Assembly: GCA_002293145.1 (NCBI GenBank)
Contig: DBCO01000003.1
Span: forward strand, 1,270-65,269
Direction of reading: 5' to 3'
DNA from: Akkermansiaceae bacterium UBA956
GTDB taxonomy: Bacteria > Verrucomicrobiota > Verrucomicrobiia > Verrucomicrobiales > Akkermansiaceae
Length of the DNA: 64,000 nucleotides
A model generated the notes under the pieces. It ran no database searches, was not told where the DNA came from, and was given only the letters and a program-made list of their open reading frames with translations. The position numbers and the translations under genes are program-made. How positions within the stretch are numbered: the first letter of the stretch is position 1; every line of letters starts with the position of its first letter. Below are positions 42,510 to 51,432 of this stretch, in pieces.

Positions 42510-43541
42510 ATGTCAGCCATCCAATTCACCGCTCCCACCGAGATCAATCTCATCGCTTGCGAGGACGTCACGCAATGTGCCGCTGATGAAGCCATCGTGC
42601 GGACACACCGCATGGGCATCTGTGGCACTGATCTTTCCGGCTATCTCGGAAAAATGCCGTTCTTCTCTTACCCGCGTATTCCCGGTCATGAACTCGGACT
42701 TGAAGTGCTCGCCGTAGGCGAAAATGTCACCAACGTGCGCGTCGGTGATCGCTGTTCGTTAGAGCCCTACATCAATGACCCGAATAGCGCAACGAGCCTC
42801 AAGGGCAATAGCAATTGCTGCCCCGGTGTTCAGGTTCTCGGCGTTCATGCCAATGGTGGACTGCGCACCAGCGACTGGAAAGTTCCCGCCCGCAAGCTCC
42901 ATGTCGGCAATGCACTCAGCTATGAGCAACTCGCCTTAGTCGAAACACTCGCCATCGGGCTGCATGCCGTGAATCGTGGCAATCCACAACCTAACGAAAC
43001 AGTCCTCGTCATCGGCGCAGGTCCCATCGGCCTCGCCTGTTTGGAATTTCTCAAACTCATGGACTGTCGCGTGATTGTCATGGACATGGTGCAAGGCCGC
43101 CTCGATTTCTGTCAGAAAAATCTCGGCATCGAGGGCATTATTGCAAGCACCGATGCCGATGCCAACATCAAAGCACTCGCCGATCTCACGAATGGGCAGC
43201 TCGCCGATGTGATCATTGATGCCACAGGCAGTGTTAACTCGATGTCCACCTGTTTCAACTATGCCGCCTTCACCGGTCGCGTCGTCTACGTCGGTATCAC
43301 CACGCAAGAACTCAGCTTCCCCCACGCTCCGGTATTTCATCGCCGCGAACTAACCTTACTCGCGTCGCGTAACGCTCACCCCAGCGATTTCCCTAAAATC
43401 ATCCAGCTCATTGAGGAGAAAAAAATCAACACCGATTTGTGGATCACGCATCGCATCACTTTCGACGAAGTCCCTGAAAAATTCGCCCAATTCACCAACC
43501 CCGCCATGGGCGCCATCAAGGCCATCATCGAAGTCCGCTAA
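42510..43541 (+). CDS. Zinc-dependent alcohol dehydrogenase (L-galactonate dehydrogenase-like)
   Basis: The 343-residue medium-chain dehydrogenase has the catalytic zinc site Cys38 in GICGTDLSG and His60-Glu61 in PGHELG, plus the Rossmann motif VIGAGPIGLACLEF. The structural-zinc loop is degenerate: only adjacent cysteines (GNSNCCPG) remain. It resembles the sorbitol/threonine dehydrogenase group that includes the L-galactonate oxidoreductases. That activity would give D-tagaturonate, the substrate of the enzyme encoded downstream. The order L-galactose dehydrogenase, then this enzyme, then tagaturonate epimerase is therefore consistent, but it is not proven. Confidence 0.8.
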   Translation: MSAIQFTAPTEINLIACEDVTQCAADEAIVRTHRMGICGTDLSGYLGKMPFFSYPRIPGHELGLEVLAVGENVTNVRVGDRCSLEPYINDPNSATSLKGNSNCCPGVQVLGVHANGGLRTSDWKVPARKLHVGNALSYEQLALVETLAIGLHAVNRGNPQPNETVLVIGAGPIGLACLEFLKLMDCRVIVMDMVQGRLDFCQKNLGIEGIIASTDADANIKALADLTNGQLADVIIDATGSVNSMSTCFNYAAFTGRVVYVGITTQELSFPHAPVFHRRELTLLASRNAHPSDFPKIIQLIEEKKINTDLWITHRITFDEVPEKFAQFTNPAMGAIKAIIEVR

Positions 43542-43545
43542 AAAT

Positions 43546-43614
43546 AAGGGATTTACAATCCCTTTCTTCACTCAAATTCTTTTCCCGTCCTACAAAAGGG
43601 ATTGCAAATCCCTT
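43546..43614. repeat. Pair of REP-like hairpins between two genes
   Basis: Two hairpins with the same 8-bp stem AAGGGATT/AATCCCTT lie 50 bp apart: 43546-43564 with loop TAC, and 43596-43614 with loop GCA. Neither is followed by a T-run strong enough for a terminator, so they look like dispersed palindromes. They lie inside the operon, between the zinc dehydrogenase and the tagaturonate-epimerase-like genes, and may stabilise the upstream message or attenuate reading into the last gene. Confidence 0.7.
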
Positions 43615-43641
43615 CTCCATACTCACCTCTCACCAACCATC

Positions 43642-44886
43642 ATGAAAACCATCGCACCATTTACCTTCGGCGTCGGCGACCGCTTCGCCCACCAAGCTTG
43701 CGCACAGCTCGCAGCCTTCGTTACCGCCTCCACACATGGCGTAGAAATTGTTCCTGTCTGGAATAAGTCGAATCGCGAGCATACGATCATCGGCTCCGAG
43801 CCATCGGGCACGCGCGAAGCCGCTGATACCGCGGTAACGGCGCTTGCTTGGGAAAAAGAATACTACCTCGATGCCGACCACATCAACCTCAGCACCGTCG
43901 ACCGCTTCATCGCCCCCTGCGATTTTTTCACGCTCGACGTAGCTGATGACATCGGACAGCCAGCGGCTCCAACTGACGTGCAAGCATTTCTCCAAAAACA
44001 TGCAGAGTTGATTGGTTCGATTCAGATTGATGGCATCGATACCCCATTCATCATCTCCCAAGAAGAAGCCGAGCGCATTTCTAACAAATTCTTGCTCGCT
44101 ACCCAAAAAGCCGGTGCCATTTATCGCCACATTCTCGCCGCCAAAGGCCCTGACTTTATCACCGAAGTCTCGATGGATGAAACCGACTCACCGCAGACGC
44201 CACCTGAGTTGCTCTTCATTCTTGCCGCACTCAGCGATCAAGAAATCCCCATCCAAACCATCGCCCCCAAGTTCACAGGGCGCTTCAACAAAGGTGTTGA
44301 TTACGTCGGCGACGTCGTGCAATTCGAGAAAGAATTCAACGACGACCTCGCGGTGATTGCCCACGCCGTCAAGGCCTATGGTTTGCCATCGACCTTGAAA
44401 CTCAGCGTGCATTCTGGTTCTGACAAATTCTCGATCTATCCCGCGATCCGTCGCGCTCTTCAACGAACGGGGGCCGGACTGCACATCAAAACAGCGGGCA
44501 CCAATTGGCTCGAAGAACTCATCGGTCTCGCCGAAGCCGATGGCGAAGCACTGGCTCTTGCCAAAGAAATTTACGCCAAAGCCCTTGATTACAAAGACGC
44601 GCTTTGCCAACCATACGCAACTGTCATTGACATTGATGATCAGAAATTGCCTTCCGCTGAAACCGTAAACTCTTGGACCAGTGCTCAATATGTGAACGCC
44701 TTGCGCCACATTCCGAGCTGCCCCGAATACAATCCGCATTTCCGACAACTCTTGCACGTCGGCTTCAAGATCGCCGCACAACTCGGCGCACGCTACACCG
44801 ATGCCCTCAAAACGCATCGCGACATCATCGCCAAAAACGTGACCGAAAATCTTCTCGACCGCCACGTTCGTCCTTTGTTTCTTTGA
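43642..44886 (+). CDS. Tagaturonate/fructuronate epimerase-like protein (UxaE family)
   Basis: The 414-residue protein has the characteristic TLKLSVHSGSDKFSIYPAIR near residue 250, which is found in UxaE. Other family-like segments include GPDFITEVSMDETDSPQTPP near 170 and YVNALRHIPSCPEYNPHFRQ near the end. UxaE converts D-tagaturonate to D-fructuronate in hexuronate catabolism in place of the UxaB/UxaA branch. The frame is open from 43411 as a shadow of the upstream gene; ATG 43642 starts MKTIAPFTFGVGDRFAH. It is the last gene of the run and ends 101 bases before the 3' end of the convergent GH95 gene. Confidence 0.75.
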   Translation: MKTIAPFTFGVGDRFAHQACAQLAAFVTASTHGVEIVPVWNKSNREHTIIGSEPSGTREAADTAVTALAWEKEYYLDADHINLSTVDRFIAPCDFFTLDVADDIGQPAAPTDVQAFLQKHAELIGSIQIDGIDTPFIISQEEAERISNKFLLATQKAGAIYRHILAAKGPDFITEVSMDETDSPQTPPELLFILAALSDQEIPIQTIAPKFTGRFNKGVDYVGDVVQFEKEFNDDLAVIAHAVKAYGLPSTLKLSVHSGSDKFSIYPAIRRALQRTGAGLHIKTAGTNWLEELIGLAEADGEALALAKEIYAKALDYKDALCQPYATVIDIDDQKLPSAETVNSWTSAQYVNALRHIPSCPEYNPHFRQLLHVGFKIAAQLGARYTDALKTHRDIIAKNVTENLLDRHVRPLFL

Positions 44887-44987
44887 GTTTGTTTAGACAA
44901 GCACTTCGCATCCGAAGCAGAGCACAAGCCCTTGTGTCTGACTCGGCGTGTGCATTTCGCTAGGGACAATCACTCGATTTGTGGCAG

Positions 44988-47624
44988 TCAAGGAACGATC
45001 AAGGGCGTGCCTTTTTTCAGGTTGTATTCTTTGACGGGACCACCTGCCACCGAGACTTTGCGCACGCCATCGAACTGGGGATGCAGCACAATTTTCGTCG
45101 GTTTGCCATCTTTCCATGTCGCGTCAACAGTGACCCCGCCGCGGGCGCGCAGCCCCGTGAAGGTTCCTTGGGGCCAGCCTCGAGGGATCGCGGGGAGAAT
45201 GCTGATGGTGCCCTCGTGAGACTGAACGAGCATTTCACAGATTCCCGCAGTGATTCCAAGATTACCATCGATCTGGAAGGGTGGATGGGTGGTGAAGAGA
45301 TTGGGCAAAGTATTATGGGTGAGCAATCCACGGATCATGGCTTGGCATTTTTCTGGCTCGCCCAAGCGGGCCCAGAGAGCAGTGCGCCATGGCCAAGTCC
45401 AGGAGCGGCGTGAGTCACCTGATGTGCCGCGCGCTTCTAGCGAAACAGCTGCTGCTTTGGCGAGCTCGGGTGTCTGAGCGCGATTGATTTGTGCTCCAGG
45501 ATAAACGGCGAAGAGGTGCGAGGTGTGGCGATGACCTGATTTTTCGAGGTCGGGTCGCTCGGTAGTCCATTCCATGATTTGCCCCCATGATCCGATTTGC
45601 GGTCCTAACAATTTTCCACGAGCAGCTTCCACCCGCTTGACCAAGGCATCATTGAGGCCAAGAACCTTGGCACTTTTGAGGGAGTTCGTGAAAAGATCCC
45701 AGACGATTTGTTGATCGTGAGCAACGCCGTCTTCGCGCGGGCCATGCTCCGGCGACCAGCCTTGTGGCACGATCAATTTTCCGTTCGCATCTTCCTTGAG
45801 GTGATCGAGCCAGAACTCACAAACGGCAGCAAACATCGGCCACGCGCGTTTTTCCAAAAAGACCCGATCACCCGAAAACGCGTAGTGCTCCCAAGCGTGT
45901 TGCACCAACCATGCCGAGGCAGGCAGGTTCCATTCCCAGCCATTGCCGCCGAAGGCATTGACGGATGTGCGCATGGTCCAGCCAGGTGTTTTTTCGCCAA
46001 AGGCTTTTTGTGTGGCGCGCGTGGCAGCCGGCACACATGCTTCGAGCCAATCAAAAAGTGGAGTGTGACAATCGGCGAGGTTGGCGGGCTCAGCCAGCCA
46101 GTAGTTCATCTGGATATTGATGTTGGTGTGAAAATCTGCAAACCAAGCGGGCTTGTTTGAGTCATTCCAGATGCCCTGCAAATTAGCAGGTAGGGTGCCG
46201 GGGCGTGAACTGCCGATAAGAAGATAGCGACCGTAATGGAACATTAGAGCCTCGAGAGCGGGATCGGTGGCGCCTTTTTGATAGGCGCTCAGGCGCGATG
46301 GGGTATCGAGCGCAGGAGCCTCGCCGAGATCAAGGGATACACGGGAGAAATAAGACTGATGATCTTTGATGTGATCGGCTTGGAGTTGATCAAACGTTTT
46401 TACCGTCGCTGCGCTAGATTTTTTTTCAGCAATGCTCAGAGCCTCGCCCGAGCGCCAGCCTTGTTTTTCATCCATGATGTAGTTGGTGGCGGCCGTTAGG
46501 ATCAGCACAACTTCATCGCAGTTTTCATAGCTAAGTTGGTCTTTTTCTGCTAGGATGGTTCCACCTTTGTTTTTGGCGACAAGCTTGGCTGCATATTGGA
46601 GATCATTCGAGAGCTTGCCCGCGAAGGTTATGCTCTGGCCTGCGGCGCTACTGACCGCAGTGCGCGAATCCTTGAGAGTGAGCTTGCCGCTGAGTTTGCC
46701 GGGGGCTGATGCTGTCATGCGCATGATTACGGCTTGATCGGGAGCGCTAGCAAATGTACTGCGCTGGTAGGTGACACCATCCATCTGCCATTGAACGGCA
46801 TGCACTCCAGTTTCAAGATTCAGTGCGCGGGAGTATCCTTGCGGCGCAGCTTGGGAGAGCCCATCAAGAGAGATTTCCGCTACTTGGAAATGAGTTACTT
46901 CTACCGAGGGTGTAAAACTCAGGCGATAGTAGGCATAGGAGTCGGGCTGAGTAATCGGATAGGACTTTTTCAGATGACGGCTCGCGAAGGGCGCTTCGTT
47001 CTTGTGTTCATCGAGCAAGGTCCACTGCTTGCCATCGAGGGATCCTTCCATTTTCCATGAGCTGGGGTCACGCTTTTCAACATCGTTGGCGGATGTGATG
47101 CTGTAGGATGAGACTTTTTTCGGGTTGTTGAGCTTGAGCTGCCACACAACGACTTTGCCGTTGTGCTCGATGCACCATTTGCTGTTTTGGCCGTCGATGG
47201 AAGCAGCAACATCTTCGTTGGCATTGAATGGAACGTGCCCACTTTCGCATGTGACATCATACTGAATGGAGCCTGCGGCATCAATCAACAAATCACCAAA
47301 GGTTTGATAACAACCGAACTCATTAACGTCGTAGCCACCGCTGACATTCTCGCCGCCAGTCCAAAGAGAATCGACATTGAACTGGAGTCGATCCGACTGT
47401 GCACCGCCGAAAAGCATCGCACCTAGACGGCCATTGCCAATGGGGAGAGCTTCTTTTTCCCAATTGCGAGCGCCATCAAGGGATACGGCACCAAATGACT
47501 CAACGGTGGCTGCTGTGCCACCCGTGCCACCTTGAGACGGAGATCCGAAACGGATTTCCAGAGGAGCGGCCAGACAGGCGCCACTAAGAGTGCTGATTGC
47601 GACGTTGGTAAGAATGCGTTTCAT
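44988..47624 (-). CDS. GH95 alpha-L-fucosidase/alpha-L-galactosidase with inserted discoidin-like domain
   Basis: The 878-residue secreted protein has a signal peptide (KRILTNVAISTLSGACLAAP). Residues around 60-190 form an F5/8 type C-like beta-sandwich (WQLKLNNPKKVSSYSI, YAYYRLSFTP) inserted within the GH95 beta-sandwich region (ALPIGNGRLGAMLFGG). The catalytic (alpha/alpha)6 domain shows DFHTNINIQMNYWLAEPANL, with the paired Asn, GWSPEHGPREDGVAHD with the general-acid Glu, and GHRHTSHLFAVYPG. GH95 enzymes invert and release alpha-L-fucose, and some release alpha-L-galactose. The frame is open to 47861, but ATG 47624 yields the signal peptide. It faces the oxidative operon, a plausible source of its monosaccharide. 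Confidence 0.9.
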   Translation of the reverse strand: MKRILTNVAISTLSGACLAAPLEIRFGSPSQGGTGGTAATVESFGAVSLDGARNWEKEALPIGNGRLGAMLFGGAQSDRLQFNVDSLWTGGENVSGGYDVNEFGCYQTFGDLLIDAAGSIQYDVTCESGHVPFNANEDVAASIDGQNSKWCIEHNGKVVVWQLKLNNPKKVSSYSITSANDVEKRDPSSWKMEGSLDGKQWTLLDEHKNEAPFASRHLKKSYPITQPDSYAYYRLSFTPSVEVTHFQVAEISLDGLSQAAPQGYSRALNLETGVHAVQWQMDGVTYQRSTFASAPDQAVIMRMTASAPGKLSGKLTLKDSRTAVSSAAGQSITFAGKLSNDLQYAAKLVAKNKGGTILAEKDQLSYENCDEVVLILTAATNYIMDEKQGWRSGEALSIAEKKSSAATVKTFDQLQADHIKDHQSYFSRVSLDLGEAPALDTPSRLSAYQKGATDPALEALMFHYGRYLLIGSSRPGTLPANLQGIWNDSNKPAWFADFHTNINIQMNYWLAEPANLADCHTPLFDWLEACVPAATRATQKAFGEKTPGWTMRTSVNAFGGNGWEWNLPASAWLVQHAWEHYAFSGDRVFLEKRAWPMFAAVCEFWLDHLKEDANGKLIVPQGWSPEHGPREDGVAHDQQIVWDLFTNSLKSAKVLGLNDALVKRVEAARGKLLGPQIGSWGQIMEWTTERPDLEKSGHRHTSHLFAVYPGAQINRAQTPELAKAAAVSLEARGTSGDSRRSWTWPWRTALWARLGEPEKCQAMIRGLLTHNTLPNLFTTHPPFQIDGNLGITAGICEMLVQSHEGTISILPAIPRGWPQGTFTGLRARGGVTVDATWKDGKPTKIVLHPQFDGVRKVSVAGGPVKEYNLKKGTPLIVP

Positions 47625-47641
47625 ATCGTTTGTGTGTGCGA

Positions 47642-47659
47642 GACTAGACTGATCTGGTC
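47642..47659. promoter_or_regulatory. Candidate TetR-family operator
   Basis: GACTAGA-CTGA-TCTGGTC (47642-47659) is an inverted repeat with one mismatch per arm pair, located in the divergent region between the GH95 gene (start 47624) and the TetR gene (start 47775). It could control both genes. The match alone is not strong. Confidence 0.35.
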
Positions 47660-47774
47660 GCAGCAGCAACTGGCTTTTAAGGGAATTTTTTCTGCTCCAA
47701 ACTCGTGATTTCATTTCATGGCAGCATTGCATTTTGTTCTTCTCTCCGACTAGTTGGTTTGCTACGATTGGCGC

Positions 47775-48383
47775 ATGGAAAAACGCAGCAACAATCCAAT
47801 CGCGATGCGCGCTAAAATTCTGAAATTTGCTGGGGAGGAGCTTTGTCGCTATGGATTTCATGCGTGGAAACTCAACACTGTGGTCGAGCGCGCGGGAATC
47901 ACGAAAGGCTCATTATTTCATCATTTCAAGAGCAAGGAAGATCTCATGATGCATTGGATGGAAGAAACATTACCTCCTTTGTTAGAAGAAGAATGGCTAA
48001 GTCCCCTCGCCTCGGCGGATCCGATCAGTGCCTTACAGCAAATTTTTCGGCACAGAGCGAGACAATTGGAACAAGCACCCGCGCATGACCACGCTACTCA
48101 TCCGTTGACGATTTTGGTCGCCTCAGTGCAAGCAGATGATATCGCGTTGCTGGGCATGCTTCGTAGGCTGCACCGCCAATGGCTCGATGGGATCAGTCAT
48201 GCTCTGCGTGAAGGTCAGAAAAATCAGAGCGTCCACCCTGCGATCATTCCCGAGGAGGAAGCAGGCGTCATCGTAGCAGCAAGCACAGGAGTTGAACTCC
48301 TTGTAAAAACACAAGGCACGGCAATGGTGGCTGGCTTTTTGAGATCAACGGTAGCTTACCTCGAAACATTACGCCCGGCATAG
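47775..48383 (+). CDS. TetR-family transcriptional regulator
   Basis: The 202-residue protein has a TetR helix-turn-helix at about 15-60 (AGEELCRYGFHAWKLNTVVE, AGITKGSLFHHFKSKEDL). The C-terminal domain is helical and of unknown ligand. It is divergent from the GH95 gene, with 150 bases between starts, and may regulate it. A TACGAT -10-like box sits six bases before the ATG. Its last 15 bases overlap the 3' end of the convergent acpS gene. Confidence 0.85.
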   Translation: MEKRSNNPIAMRAKILKFAGEELCRYGFHAWKLNTVVERAGITKGSLFHHFKSKEDLMMHWMEETLPPLLEEEWLSPLASADPISALQQIFRHRARQLEQAPAHDHATHPLTILVASVQADDIALLGMLRRLHRQWLDGISHALREGQKNQSVHPAIIPEEEAGVIVAASTGVELLVKTQGTAMVAGFLRSTVAYLETLRPA

Positions 48384-48755
48384 CGCCACAGCATTAGCGG
48401 CTGCGTATTCGCGGGCGTGAGTGAGGCTGATTTTGATTTCACCGATCTGATTTCGCTCACAAAAATCCTGGCCCTTGCCGGTGATTTGCAAAGTGGGCTC
48501 ACCCAGTTCACCACGCAAAATATTCATGTCCAACCAACCGAGTTCCTTACCAATTCCCGTACCGAAGGCCTTGGCTACTGCTTCTTTGGCAGCGAAACGT
48601 GCGGCATAATGCAGCTCAGGGCGCGCTTTATTCTGACAATAGGCGATTTCGTCCGGTGTAAAAATTCGCTGAACAAAGCGATCACCGAACTCTGCGATCG
48701 ACGAGGCTATCCGCCCCACTTCTACCACATCAATGCCTATGCCGAATACATTCAT
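48369..48755 (-). CDS. acpS: Holo-[acyl-carrier-protein] synthase
   Basis: The 128-residue protein has the AcpS motifs: FGIGIDVVEVGRI, with Mg-binding Asp, and RFAAKEAVAKAFGTGIG. LTHAREYAAANAVA follows at the end. It transfers 4'-phosphopantetheine from CoA to apo-ACP, which is essential for fatty-acid synthesis. An upstream in-frame start (48797) would add 14 residues with no counterpart in the family; ATG 48755 is preferred. Its final codons overlap the TetR gene on the opposite strand by 15 bases. Confidence 0.95.
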   Translation of the reverse strand: MNVFGIGIDVVEVGRIASSIAEFGDRFVQRIFTPDEIAYCQNKARPELHYAARFAAKEAVAKAFGTGIGKELGWLDMNILRGELGEPTLQITGKGQDFCERNQIGEIKISLTHAREYAAANAVALCRA

Positions 48756-48797
48756 TTTCGCTCGAAAAATTCTGCACGGCACGTGATCGAATGTCAA

Positions 48798-50156
48798 TCA
48801 GCGAGTGGGAGACATGGTGTAGAGAGACATGCTGCACGCGTAGGCTTTATCCAGTGACATGCGCTTGCATTCATGGCCTTTACCCCAAGAATCCGAGTAA
48901 ATGATCTCGCTTGTCTTCTCATTATAGCCGATGATCAATCGCATGTGACCACCGCTAGCTTGCGGAATGTCTTTTTCCTTAAACATTCCGAGACGCAGGC
49001 ACCAACAAATGGGCAAACCTTGATCGATGTATTCGCGGACCTTAGTCATGTAACGTTTGCAGCCTGATTGCTCACTTTTGACCGCGGCAAAAATTTCATC
49101 GTCAGCTTTCTGCCAAAAGTAAGCAGGGTTCAGAATGTATCCTTTAGGTGCCTTAATTTCATCCTCTCCCACCTTTTTGGCAGCTTGATTGTAGGCGCGC
49201 ACATCGGCGTCAAATTGCCGCTCCGTAAGTTCATAATGTTTGGTCGTGCGAATGTGAAGTTTGCCGACAATTTTCTTGAATGCCTCTTCCATCTCCTCAG
49301 GACTGGTGCCGAATTGGGAGGTGTTGGCAAGCTGGGCGATTTCGTGTTGGTCGACATCGAGCCCGTAATACATGGCGACACGAGAGATCGAGGCGACGGC
49401 ACAATAACCCTTTTCGCCTTGATCGACCATTGGCACCACCTCGATGAGTGTATCTCCATTATCCTTGTGAACTACGTTACCAGCGAGCGTGCTGCGGCCC
49501 GAGATTTTTTTCGCGCCAACATTGCTAGCCGAGGCGATACGAATGCGCAAAAACTCGGCACGGTCTGAGCCGTAGTCGTCCTTGCCAACGCTGGCCTCGA
49601 GCAACCACGCGGTGTCACCTTTTTTCCACATATAGCCAAGGACTTTCACTGCAGAGGTAGACTTGCGCTCTACGCCGGCAGATTCAAGTTTTTTATCAAG
49701 CAGCGCACGCCACTTTTGGAACTTCGCTAACAGCTCTTTGGATTTGATCGGTCTGTCATCGCCACGATTGAAAATCGAAATGTTCCAACCCGCAATCAAA
49801 CCAGCATTGCCCTTAACCACGACCTCACCGAGTTCTTCGTTAAACAGCGAGAGTCTGCCGCCCGATCCGCGCAATCCGTCTTTGAGCGTGGATAACCATT
49901 CGAATCCTCCATACGTTTGCTCTGGTAACTCGATATCGCGCTTTTTCATCATCTCGCGACGCATGTCTTCCATCCGCTTTTGATCGTCGCTCGGCTTGGT
50001 ATGAAACTTTTTTTCAAGATCAACGAGGGTCGTTTTCCAGAGGTTTTCCGAGAGCAGGACTGCGTCCAAAACTGCGGGCTTAGGCTTCGAGCTAGTTACT
50101 ATGGTCTGCGCTTGCAGAGTCAGAGCCATAGCTGCCACGGAGATGATTTTGATCAT
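48798..50156 (-). CDS. Exported papain-like (C39-like) peptidase
   Basis: The 452-residue protein has a signal peptide (MIKIISVAAMALTLQAQ). The N-terminal ~250 residues are of unknown fold. The C-terminal domain (about 255-450) is C39-like: QGEKGYCAVASISRVAMYYG carries the catalytic Cys, GGHMRLIIGYNEKTSEI the His, and YSDSWGKGH the Asp. This could be a bacteriocin-processing-like or general cysteine peptidase that acts in the periplasm; no transporter is fused, which argues against a leader-peptidase role. A further ATG at 50168 is possible. Confidence 0.75.
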   Translation of the reverse strand: MIKIISVAAMALTLQAQTIVTSSKPKPAVLDAVLLSENLWKTTLVDLEKKFHTKPSDDQKRMEDMRREMMKKRDIELPEQTYGGFEWLSTLKDGLRGSGGRLSLFNEELGEVVVKGNAGLIAGWNISIFNRGDDRPIKSKELLAKFQKWRALLDKKLESAGVERKSTSAVKVLGYMWKKGDTAWLLEASVGKDDYGSDRAEFLRIRIASASNVGAKKISGRSTLAGNVVHKDNGDTLIEVVPMVDQGEKGYCAVASISRVAMYYGLDVDQHEIAQLANTSQFGTSPEEMEEAFKKIVGKLHIRTTKHYELTERQFDADVRAYNQAAKKVGEDEIKAPKGYILNPAYFWQKADDEIFAAVKSEQSGCKRYMTKVREYIDQGLPICWCLRLGMFKEKDIPQASGGHMRLIIGYNEKTSEIIYSDSWGKGHECKRMSLDKAYACSMSLYTMSPTR

Positions 50157-50323
50157 GGGGATGTACATCGTCAGGGTGTGAAATTTCCTAATCCTAACGA
50201 GCGCAAGGATTATCGCAATAGTGAAATGAGAAAATTTCGCTGTGCCGCGTATATTGTATGTTTAGATCGATTGATGCGGCTCTGGGTTGACTTTTGATGA
50301 CCAGCTGAGGATAGTCGGGGCGA

Positions 50324-51418
50324 GTGCTTGTTTATCTACACATTCCCTTTTGTCATCGCATTTGTCCTTACTGCTCGTTTTACAAGCACACGCCAGGGCA
50401 AACGCCGATTGGGGAATTCATCGATGCATTGCTATTGGAAGCCCATACGCGAATTTCGACTCTTGATCAAGCACCCCGCACCTTGTTTCTCGGTGGCGGA
50501 ACCCCCTCCATGCTGTCACCATCACATTTGCGCGCTTTATTTTCTGGGCTTCAGCAGGTGATCGATTTCTCGACCTTAGATGAAGTCTCGCTGGAGGCAA
50601 ATCCCGCCACCTTTGACCGCAGTAAGGCACAACTTTTTCGCGAACTGGGAGTGACTCGTGTCTCGCTAGGGATTCAGTCATTTTCCGAGGCAGTTCTGCA
50701 AACTCTAGGCCGCGAACACAGTCCGCAACAAGCACGTGAATCGGTGGAAATCCTGCGTTCCGTGGGCATGCCTTCCATCAACATTGATCTGATGTTTTCC
50801 ATCCCCGGACAAACTTTGCAGATTTGGCGTGACAGCTTACAACAAGCGATCGATCTCGCCCCCGATCACATCTCTGCTTACAATCTAACTTACGAGGAAG
50901 ATACCGCATTTTTTCAATCACTACTTCAAGGCGAAATGGCGGAGGATGAACAGGTCAATCAAGAGATGTTTTACTTGGCGCATGAAATTCTCACCAAACA
51001 AGGATATCTGCACTATGAGACATCCAACTACGCAAAAATCGACCACAAGTCATCACACAATCGCGGTTACTGGCGTGGCGAACAATACCTCGGTCTTGGC
51101 CCGTCAGCAGTCTCGACTTTGCAGCGAATTCGCTCCAAAAACATTCCCGATACAGCAAAATACATTGAGCTGATCAAAAGCATCGGCCATGCGCAATCAG
51201 AGGCAGAACACCTCAGCGATGAGGCCTTACGATTGGAGCACATTGCCATGGGATTGCGTACGGTGGATGGAATTCCGCTCGATTTGTTGGATCTTGCGGG
51301 AAAAAAACGCGCAATCGAGCTCCAAGAACTCGACTTGCTGAGTATTGAGAATTCGCACATTCGTTTGACACTCAAAGGCTCAGCCCTCGTTGACCCGATC
51401 GCGGCCGAGCTAGTCTGA
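50324..51418 (+). CDS. hemW: Radical SAM coproporphyrinogen III oxidase-like protein HemW
   Basis: The 364-residue protein has the radical-SAM cluster motif CHRICPYCSF at residues 10-19, LGGGTPSML near 56, and VSLGIQSFSE. The HemW-specific C-terminal part is present (NRGYWRGEQYLGLGPSAVST). HemW proteins are linked to heme delivery rather than to oxidation of coproporphyrinogen. The start is GTG at 50324, directly before LVYLHIPFCH, the standard N-terminus; no in-frame ATG occurs near. It is followed by rpoN after a short intergenic stretch with a sigma-54 promoter. Confidence 0.9.
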   Translation: MLVYLHIPFCHRICPYCSFYKHTPGQTPIGEFIDALLLEAHTRISTLDQAPRTLFLGGGTPSMLSPSHLRALFSGLQQVIDFSTLDEVSLEANPATFDRSKAQLFRELGVTRVSLGIQSFSEAVLQTLGREHSPQQARESVEILRSVGMPSINIDLMFSIPGQTLQIWRDSLQQAIDLAPDHISAYNLTYEEDTAFFQSLLQGEMAEDEQVNQEMFYLAHEILTKQGYLHYETSNYAKIDHKSSHNRGYWRGEQYLGLGPSAVSTLQRIRSKNIPDTAKYIELIKSIGHAQSEAEHLSDEALRLEHIAMGLRTVDGIPLDLLDLAGKKRAIELQELDLLSIENSHIRLTLKGSALVDPIAAELV

Positions 51419-51432
51419 TATTTTTACAAGAA

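Noticed and set aside
43411..43641. Extended start for the UxaE-like protein
   Set aside because: This stretch is the 3' end of the zinc dehydrogenase gene in another frame plus the two hairpins, and its translation is low in family-like residues.
40369..44886. Bacterial microcompartment for fucose/rhamnose use
   Set aside because: No shell protein, aldolase or CoA-dependent aldehyde dehydrogenase gene occurs in the window; the operon has an oxidative set instead.
47625..47861. Extended start for the GH95 enzyme
   Set aside because: The extra 79 residues overlap the divergent promoter region and the TetR start, and the signal peptide begins at the ATG 47624.
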